A stretch of 10,949 bases of DNA from Lachnospiraceae bacterium (GTDB taxonomy: Bacteria; Bacillota; Clostridia; Lachnospirales; Lachnospiraceae). Positions 6,505 through 10,949 of the stretch are shown here, piece after piece. The position numbers and the translations under genes are program-made. The stretch is taken from contig DNJW01000259.1 in assembly GCA_003488965.1 (NCBI GenBank), forward strand, positions 1-10,949. Direction: 5' to 3'. The first letter of the stretch is position 1. Each line of letters starts with the position of its first letter. Under the pieces are notes generated by a model. It saw only the letters and a program-made list of their open reading frames with translations, did no database searches and was not told the origin of the DNA.

Positions 6505-8640
6505 ATGAAACTTCAGAAATGTATCTACAGCATTGCAAATTATACGATACGGATTCTTCTTATACTGATTATTTCAGGCATATGCCTGCAGAGCATGTTC
6601 AGCACACGGAATTCAGGGGTACACATGGCAGATTCCCCTTTCCGTCATCTGCTTGTATTCGTGCTATTTTTTATTGCATCCGTATTCATCCGGGCATTGG
6701 AACGGCATCTTAATATAGCCGGAAAATTAAGCAAACTGAATCTGTTACGGTTATTATCTGTCCTGTTGGGCGCTGCTTCCTGTCTCTGGATTCTTGTTAC
6801 ACAGTTTGGTCCCGTTTCCGACCAATGGAAAATATACAGCATTGCAATGCAGTTTCGCGAAAATAATTTTTCTGCTTTCGTGGAGGGCGGATATCTGTTC
6901 CGCTGCCCCCATCAGACCGGTATGGTTTTATTTTATTATTTCCTATCTTTTTTCTTAGGCATTGATAATTATATAGGCATACAGTTTATCAATGTGGCGG
7001 CATTGCTTGTTATCTTCTTCTTTACCGTAAAGCTGTCCGGTATTTATTGGAAAGAGGACAGGCATATACCCACGGCAGTTGCCATTGTTCTGATGTTCTG
7101 GCCGCCGCTCCTGCTTTATGTCACATACTTGTATGGTCTTTTGCCCGGTATGGCATGCTCTTTCACAGCAGTATATATGACAATGAAATATTTGGAAACA
7201 AGAAAATACCGATATATAATAATAGCTGCACTTTCTATGGGCATTGCCACAGTTTTTAAAATAAACTGTTTAATTTTTATGGCAGCTATCTGCTGCTTCC
7301 TTTTCTATGACATAATTTCCGCGCCAAAAAAACAAGACAAAATCCGTTCTGTCCTGTTTATTCTCGTTATGCTGCTGGCGGTAAAAGGATGCAATCAGGC
7401 CGTTACCAGCTATGGGGAACATTTATCAGGATATGAGGCATCGGCAGGCGAAGCCATGGCATCCTATATTGCAATGGGACTGCAGGACGGTTCCAACGGT
7501 CCCGGTACTTATAACGGATATATCGGCACGGTTTTTACCAAATATCATTATGACACAAAGAAAATTACACAAAATTCTTTTTTGGATATCAAAAAAACCC
7601 TGATTCGGATGATAGAAAATCCCCACGATGAAGGGCTGCCCTTTTTTGCCCAGAAAACTGCGGTACAATGGAATGAACCGGCCTTCGGCGGATGGACTAT
7701 TTCCAAAAACCGGCCTTCTTCGGTTGTTCCTTCCGATTTTGTGCAAAGTATTATTTACGGCAATATAGGTACCCTTCTCTTCCGCATACTTAATTATGTC
7801 TATACCCTGCTTTTGCTTGGCGCCTTATACTGCCTAATCCGTCGTTTCCGGAGCCAAAACTTGTACGAACTGTTTGGAGGCGTTATTTTTTTAGGAGGAT
7901 TTTTATTTCACTTTTTCTGGGAAGCCAGCCCCACCTACACGCTGCCCTATTTTATCGCCTTGATTCCTTATGCGGTAAAAGGGTGGATGGATATGGTATA
8001 TGAGGCTGACCACATCCTGCTGCATAAGCTGCGCCGTTCTGAATCCGGCTCTTCCCCATCCGGCAAACGGAAATGGAAAACCGCCTATATCATATCAGCA
8101 GCCGCTGCTGCCCTGTTTCTTATACTGCTGATTGCTTTCAGCAGGACGAACCTTTTTAACAAAACTATACGGCTGGATAACAGCGGCGACATGAAGGTTG
8201 AGCAAAGCGGCCCACCGCTGCAGACGGGGCCTTCGGATGCATATTACCTGATTGCCCCCTATCAGTCCCCAAATTATGCCTTAATATCGCAGGACGGGCT
8301 CATCAAAACAGCTTCTGCTACCGGAGCATTGGCACAGAAAACGGCCATTGCCACAAAAGAAGAAACTTCCATACTCCGTTTCCGCGGCACAGAGGAAGTA
8401 CTCGCCGTATTACCGGAAAAGAATTATTCTGTCATCAGTTACAAAGATGATGTGAAAAATATGTTTTATGATGATTCCATAACTGCGGATTATGAATGGA
8501 AACTAAAAAATACTGCCGACGGAAAAGGCTATTATATTCTCATGAACGGATATGCCTTAACTTATGACAATGAAAAAAATCTGGTTTCCTTAACGGCATT
8601 TTCCAGAACCGACAGCCAAAAATGGCTGCTTATCCCATAA
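6505..8640 (+). CDS. GT-C-type membrane glycosyltransferase with C-terminal beta-trefoil (ricin-like) domain
   Basis: This 711-residue protein has about eleven hydrophobic segments up to about residue 546, then an extracytoplasmic tail. The membrane part looks like GT39/PMT-type GT-C enzymes that use polyprenyl-phosphate sugars: an acidic residue in the first large loop (SDQWKIY, D106), a GGYLFRCPHQTGM loop (128-140), a PGTYNGY loop (333-339) and a FWEASPTYTLPY segment (471-482). A soluble loop runs about 301-415. The last membrane helix is at about 527-546. The tail (about 578-711) divides into three units of about 40 residues ending TSILRFR, YEWKLKN and SQKWLLIP; the last is a QxW motif, so I infer a ricin-type beta-trefoil lectin fold. 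It stands alone on the plus strand, divergent from the GtrB-like gene, suggesting that GtrB supplies its lipid-linked sugar. The start ATG at 6505 follows AAAGGA at 6487-6492. The substrate is unknown. Confidence 0.85.
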   Translation: MKLQKCIYSIANYTIRILLILIISGICLQSMFSTRNSGVHMADSPFRHLLVFVLFFIASVFIRALERHLNIAGKLSKLNLLRLLSVLLGAASCLWILVTQFGPVSDQWKIYSIAMQFRENNFSAFVEGGYLFRCPHQTGMVLFYYFLSFFLGIDNYIGIQFINVAALLVIFFFTVKLSGIYWKEDRHIPTAVAIVLMFWPPLLLYVTYLYGLLPGMACSFTAVYMTMKYLETRKYRYIIIAALSMGIATVFKINCLIFMAAICCFLFYDIISAPKKQDKIRSVLFILVMLLAVKGCNQAVTSYGEHLSGYEASAGEAMASYIAMGLQDGSNGPGTYNGYIGTVFTKYHYDTKKITQNSFLDIKKTLIRMIENPHDEGLPFFAQKTAVQWNEPAFGGWTISKNRPSSVVPSDFVQSIIYGNIGTLLFRILNYVYTLLLLGALYCLIRRFRSQNLYELFGGVIFLGGFLFHFFWEASPTYTLPYFIALIPYAVKGWMDMVYEADHILLHKLRRSESGSSPSGKRKWKTAYIISAAAAALFLILLIAFSRTNLFNKTIRLDNSGDMKVEQSGPPLQTGPSDAYYLIAPYQSPNYALISQDGLIKTASATGALAQKTAIATKEETSILRFRGTEEVLAVLPEKNYSVISYKDDVKNMFYDDSITADYEWKLKNTADGKGYYILMNGYALTYDNEKNLVSLTAFSRTDSQKWLLIP

Positions 8641-8649
8641 GCAGCCATT
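8618..8649 (-). terminator. Perfect 13-bp hairpin spanning the GT-C stop codon; terminator-like for the minus strand
   Basis: AATGGCTGCTTAT (8621-8633), a CCC loop and ATAAGCAGCCATT (8637-8649) form a 13-bp perfect stem. The stem contains the last codons and the TAA (8638-8640) of the plus-strand gene. Read on the minus strand it is followed by a short run of T (8622-8618), so it fits an intrinsic terminator for the Spo0A-like gene ending at 8740. On the plus strand no T-run follows, though the stem alone could still protect the 3' end. Confidence 0.6.
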
Positions 8650-8665
8650 CCAATATTCTAATCCC

Positions 8666-8734
8666 ACTAGTGTACTGACATGTTCATTTTCAGACAAGCT
8701 ATTTAGCGAAATGTGAACGAGACAAGACACTAGT
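8666..8734. repeat. Imperfect inverted repeat in the convergent gap
   Basis: Outer arms ACTAGTGT (8666-8673) and ACACTAGT (8727-8734) pair perfectly. After a symmetric 8-base mismatch region GTTCA (8682-8686) pairs with TGAAC (8714-8718), and the centre GCT/AGC (8698-8700 with 8705-8707) can close. The whole is about 69 bases and fills the gap between two convergent genes. It has no T-run. It resembles a small palindromic mobile or repetitive element more than a terminator, but only one copy is in this window. Confidence 0.5.
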
Positions 8735-8739
8735 ACGCT

Positions 8740-9123
8740 TCATTCCATCTCAAGCCTTATCCTATCCGCAATCTGTGCTATGTATTCACTGTTTGTAGGT
8801 CTGCTATTGCCTGTCAGCATAGAGTAACCGAACAAATCCTCAAAAGTCTCCGCATTTCCCCTCGTCCACGAAACTTCAATGGCATTCCGTATGGCACGTT
8901 CCACCTTCTGTTCTGTAGTTTTAAAGCGCTTCGCTATTTCCGGATATAACAGCTTAGTCACGCTTCCTACTACTTCCATATCCTCTTCAGCCATCAGAAT
9001 TGCCACCCGCAGATAGTGATATCCCTTCAAATGCGCCGGAACACCCATATCCAACATGAATTCCGTCACATACTTCATTAATTCCGCATCCTCTTCTTTG
9101 TTAACTTCCGCATTCTTAGCCAT
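8740..9123 (-). CDS. Stand-alone Spo0A C-terminal DNA-binding domain protein (no receiver)
   Basis: Transcription factor of the Spo0A effector-domain family, expected to bind DNA as a helix-turn-helix protein. The 127 residues align by eye with the C-terminal third of Spo0A: MGVPAHLKGYHYLRVAI, then SVTKLLYPEIAKRFKTT, the recognition-helix stretch KVERAIRNAIEVSWTRGN, and FGYSMLTGNSRPTNSEYIAQIADRIRLE. The phospho-acceptor receiver domain that makes up the first half of Spo0A is absent; only about ten charged residues precede the domain. The frame opens at a TTG at 9153, but the ATG at 9123 is preferred because AAGGG lies about six bases upstream. Within the recognition region an asparagine (RNA) stands where B. 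subtilis Spo0A has histidine (RHA). The gene has its own promoter-like sequence upstream. It is not the main Spo0A, which would need a receiver; it is probably a paralogue acting independently of phosphorelay or as a competitor. Confidence 0.9.
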   Translation of the reverse strand: MAKNAEVNKEEDAELMKYVTEFMLDMGVPAHLKGYHYLRVAILMAEEDMEVVGSVTKLLYPEIAKRFKTTEQKVERAIRNAIEVSWTRGNAETFEDLFGYSMLTGNSRPTNSEYIAQIADRIRLEME

Positions 9124-9298
9124 CGTTTTCCCTTCACCCCCAAAACCTACCAATTTTCACCCTTCCTGCATAATAGCACATGCATGTTCAGGCTGTAAAC
9201 TGTTATCCGCCGCGGTTTTAGGAGGTTTAAGGACAAATAAATACAAATGCAATGCAAGTTCTGACATGTTAATGAACGGAAGCAAATCTGCCGCCGTC
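9124..9298 (-). other. Intergenic leader between manC and the Spo0A-like gene
   Basis: These 175 bases hold the promoter described at 9170-9199 and otherwise no gene. Also present are a TTTGTCC stretch on the minus strand (9237-9231), resembling the first half of a Spo0A box (TTTGTCRAA) but diverging afterwards, and an imperfect palindrome with GTTC and GAAC arms around ACATGT (9258-9277). Autoregulation through these is possible but unproved. Confidence 0.4.
9170..9199 (-). promoter_or_regulatory. Sigma-A-type promoter of the Spo0A-like gene
   Basis: On the minus strand TTTACA (9199-9194, five of six to TTGACA), an 18-base spacer and TATTAT (9175-9170, five of six to TATAAT) preceded by TGC form an extended -10 promoter. 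It predicts a start near 9163 and a leader of about 40 bases before the ATG at 9123. This is the best promoter match in the window and implies that the gene is not simply the tail of the manC transcript. Confidence 0.6.
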
Positions 9299-10405
9299 CT
9301 ACAAATACTGCTCTTTTCCCTGCTCCTGCAGAATTTCCACTATTTTTTTGACATCCTGGGCTCTGGATTTGTCGCACACCAGTACTGCGTCCTCAGTTTC
9401 CACTACGATGACATTTTCCAAGCCAATTGTGGCAATTAGCTTATCTTTTCCGTAAGCAATGCAGTTTTTGGAGCCGATGTGTATCTGCTCTCCAAAAACC
9501 ACGTTATTATTCTCATCCGCATCATACAAAGTGTCCAAGGTGTCCCAGCTTCCTACGTCGCTCCACCCGAAATCCCCCTCAAGCATAATCACGTTGTCCG
9601 CTTTTTCCATAATTCCATAATCCACCGAAATTTTAGGTATCAACGGATAAACCCTTTCAATGGTTTCCTGCTCTTTTTCCGTTCCAATCGCTTCCATAAT
9701 CTCCATCAGGCATTCATACACATCGGGAAGCAGTTTTTCAAAATATTTTAAAATGACTGAAGTCTTCCATACAAACATGCCGCTGTTCCAAAGATAGCAG
9801 CCCTGCTCCACATAGGATTTCGCAATGGACAAGCTGGGTTTTTCCACAAAATCCGACACCGGATACGCCGCAATACGCTTTTGGCTTACATTGCCTACTT
9901 TATGGGCTATCTCCCGCATCCGTTTATTATATTTGATATAACCGTAACCGGTAGCCGGTTCGGTAGGCTTTATGCCTATTGTCACCAGTCTGTCCGTCTC
10001 TTCCGCCAGATCCATGGCAAAATCCACGACCTCTTTATAAACATCCTTAATTTTCACATAATGGTCTGAAGGCAGCACACACATGATGCTGTCCCCATAT
10101 TTTTTCTGAATTGTCACCGCTGCATAGCCAATGCAGGCCGCCGTATTCCTTGCCGCCGGTTCTGCTAATATTCTTCCGCTCCCAATCCTCTTATCCGTTA
10201 TCTCCTTCATAAGGGGAGCCTGAACGGCATTGGTTACAATAAAAATATTTTCTTTTGGTATGCTGCAGGCTATCCTATCGATGGTTTCATTCACCATCGT
10301 ATCTTTCCCTGTCAGATTCAAAAACTGCTTCGGTATTTCCCTGCGGCTTAAGGGCCAGAATCTCGTTCCGCCGCCTCCGGCCATTATTACACCGTATCTG
10401 TCCAT
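9299..10405 (-). CDS. manC: Mannose-1-phosphate guanylyltransferase
   Basis: Makes GDP-mannose from mannose 1-phosphate and GTP in the cytoplasm, feeding mannose and, through Gmd and Fcl, L-fucose into the polysaccharide. At 368 residues it is the short form with only the nucleotidyltransferase and left-handed-helix parts, without the fused phosphomannose isomerase domain. Motifs: AGGGGTRFWPLSR (9-21, nucleotide loop) with PKQF following, EPAARNTA, VLPSDHYV (metal-binding region), DFVEKPS, YLWNSGMFVW and GDFGWSDVGSWDTL. All are hallmark ManC motifs and none is damaged. The ATG at 10405 has AGGA eight bases upstream. It starts 48 bases after fcl, so it is likely in one transcript with it. After its stop (9299) I see no clear terminator before the promoter of the Spo0A-like gene. 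Confidence 0.96.
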   Translation of the reverse strand: MDRYGVIMAGGGGTRFWPLSRREIPKQFLNLTGKDTMVNETIDRIACSIPKENIFIVTNAVQAPLMKEITDKRIGSGRILAEPAARNTAACIGYAAVTIQKKYGDSIMCVLPSDHYVKIKDVYKEVVDFAMDLAEETDRLVTIGIKPTEPATGYGYIKYNKRMREIAHKVGNVSQKRIAAYPVSDFVEKPSLSIAKSYVEQGCYLWNSGMFVWKTSVILKYFEKLLPDVYECLMEIMEAIGTEKEQETIERVYPLIPKISVDYGIMEKADNVIMLEGDFGWSDVGSWDTLDTLYDADENNNVVFGEQIHIGSKNCIAYGKDKLIATIGLENVIVVETEDAVLVCDKSRAQDVKKIVEILQEQGKEQYL

Positions 10406-10453
10406 ATTCCTTTTCCTATGCCTTTCTTTCCAGTACTCCGTTACATCAGTGCC

Positions 10454-10949
10454 TTATCTTCCGTCCATCCTTGCCCTGTCGATGTTTTCCCTGAACCAGT
10501 CATAAGCCAGTCCGACTCCCTCTTCCAGTTCTACCTTATGTCTCCATCCCATAGCATGAAGTTTATCCACATTGGTCAGCTTTCTCGGTGTACCGTCAGG
10601 CATATCCTTATTCCAGATTATTTTTCCCTCAAATCCCACCGTACGGCATACAGTCTCCGCCAGTTCCTTAATACTGATTTCCTTTCCCGTTCCAATGTTT
10701 ACATGCTGTTCCCCGCTGTAATTCTCCAGCAGAAAAACGCAGGCATCCGCCATATCATCCACATACAAAAATTCCCTCAGAGGGCTTCCCGTTCCCCATA
10801 ATTCCACTGACTCCGCACCGGAAACTTTCGCTTCATGGAATTTCCGTATCATCGCAGGAAGCACATGGGAATCCTTCAAATCATAATTGTCCTCCGGCCC
10901 GTACAGATTGGTAGGCATACAGCTTATAAAATCATCCCCGTACTGACGC
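10454..10949 (-). CDS. fcl: GDP-L-fucose synthase, C-terminal part (start lies beyond the window)
   Basis: NADPH-dependent epimerase/reductase converting GDP-4-keto-6-deoxymannose to GDP-L-fucose. The open frame runs to the right edge: before MPTNLYGP the in-frame codons read [10 protein letters not shown], a family-typical lead-in, so the apparent internal ATG at 10918 is not the start. Visible signatures are [33 protein letters not shown] (the substrate-binding strand-loop of fucose synthases), [17 protein letters not shown] and the C-terminal [15 protein letters not shown]. The Rossmann nucleotide-binding motif and the Tyr-x-x-x-Lys catalytic pair lie outside the window. It is followed by manC; a GDP-mannose 4,6-dehydratase gene (gmd) is expected upstream, beyond base 10949. 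Confidence 0.93.
   Translation of the reverse strand, partial: RQYGDDFISCMPTNLYGPEDNYDLKDSHVLPAMIRKFHEAKVSGAESVELWGTGSPLREFLYVDDMADACVFLLENYSGEQHVNIGTGKEISIKELAETVCRTVGFEGKIIWNKDMPDGTPRKLTNVDKLHAMGWRHKVELEEGVGLAYDWFRENIDRARMDGR

Noticed and set aside
10454..10918. Reading the fcl fragment as a complete small protein starting at the ATG at 10918.
   Set aside because: The frame stays open to the window edge and the upstream codons continue the family's sequence, so the ATG is internal.

Overview
The window looks like part of a surface or exopolysaccharide locus of a spore-forming Clostridia bacterium, most likely a Lachnospiraceae-type gut anaerobe. This is inferred from the protein families (EpsG-type polymerase, WbaP/EpsE-type sugar-phosphate transferase, Wzz-type chain-length protein), the purine-rich AAGGAG/GGAG ribosome binding sites, and a Spo0A DNA-binding domain, which is restricted to endospore-forming Firmicutes and their relatives. 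I cannot name a genus from sequence alone. No rRNA, tRNA, CRISPR array, transposase or phage gene was seen.

Layout. Bases 1-6289 hold a tightly packed minus-strand operon, read right to left: a GtrB-type polyprenyl-phosphate glycosyltransferase (6289-5360), a GT2 glycosyltransferase (5249-4485), the priming polyprenyl-phosphate sugar-1-phosphate transferase (4469-3084), a Wzz-like chain-length protein carrying what looks like a dead tyrosine-kinase domain (3080-1914), a short GT-A-type glycosyltransferase (1891-1106) and an EpsG-family polymerase (1109 to beyond base 1). The genes overlap or lie 3-22 bases apart, except for a 110-base spacer holding two hairpins between the first two. An AT-rich divergent promoter region (6290-6504) separates the operon from a single plus-strand gene (6505-8640). 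That gene encodes a large multi-spanning GT-C-type membrane protein ending in a beta-trefoil (ricin-like) extracytoplasmic domain. Its stop codon lies inside a perfect 13-bp hairpin. A further imperfect inverted repeat (8666-8734) fills the rest of the convergent gap. Then, on the minus strand, come a stand-alone Spo0A C-terminal DNA-binding domain protein with its own good promoter (9123-8740), mannose-1-phosphate guanylyltransferase manC (10405-9299) and the C-terminal part of GDP-L-fucose synthase (10454 to beyond the right edge).

How they fit together. ManC and Fcl (with a GDP-mannose dehydratase expected just outside the window) make GDP-mannose and GDP-L-fucose. The sugar-phosphate transferase loads the first sugar on the lipid carrier, the two soluble-type glycosyltransferases extend the repeat unit, EpsG polymerises it, and the Wzz-like protein sets chain length. 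GtrB and the divergently transcribed GT-C protein form a plausible pair that adds a side-branch sugar outside the membrane. The receiverless Spo0A-like protein is a candidate local or phase-linked regulator. The points most worth a second look are the GT-C/beta-trefoil fusion, the receiverless Spo0A, the Wzz-pseudokinase fusion and the structured non-coding elements at 5285-5343, 6360-6457 and 8618-8734.
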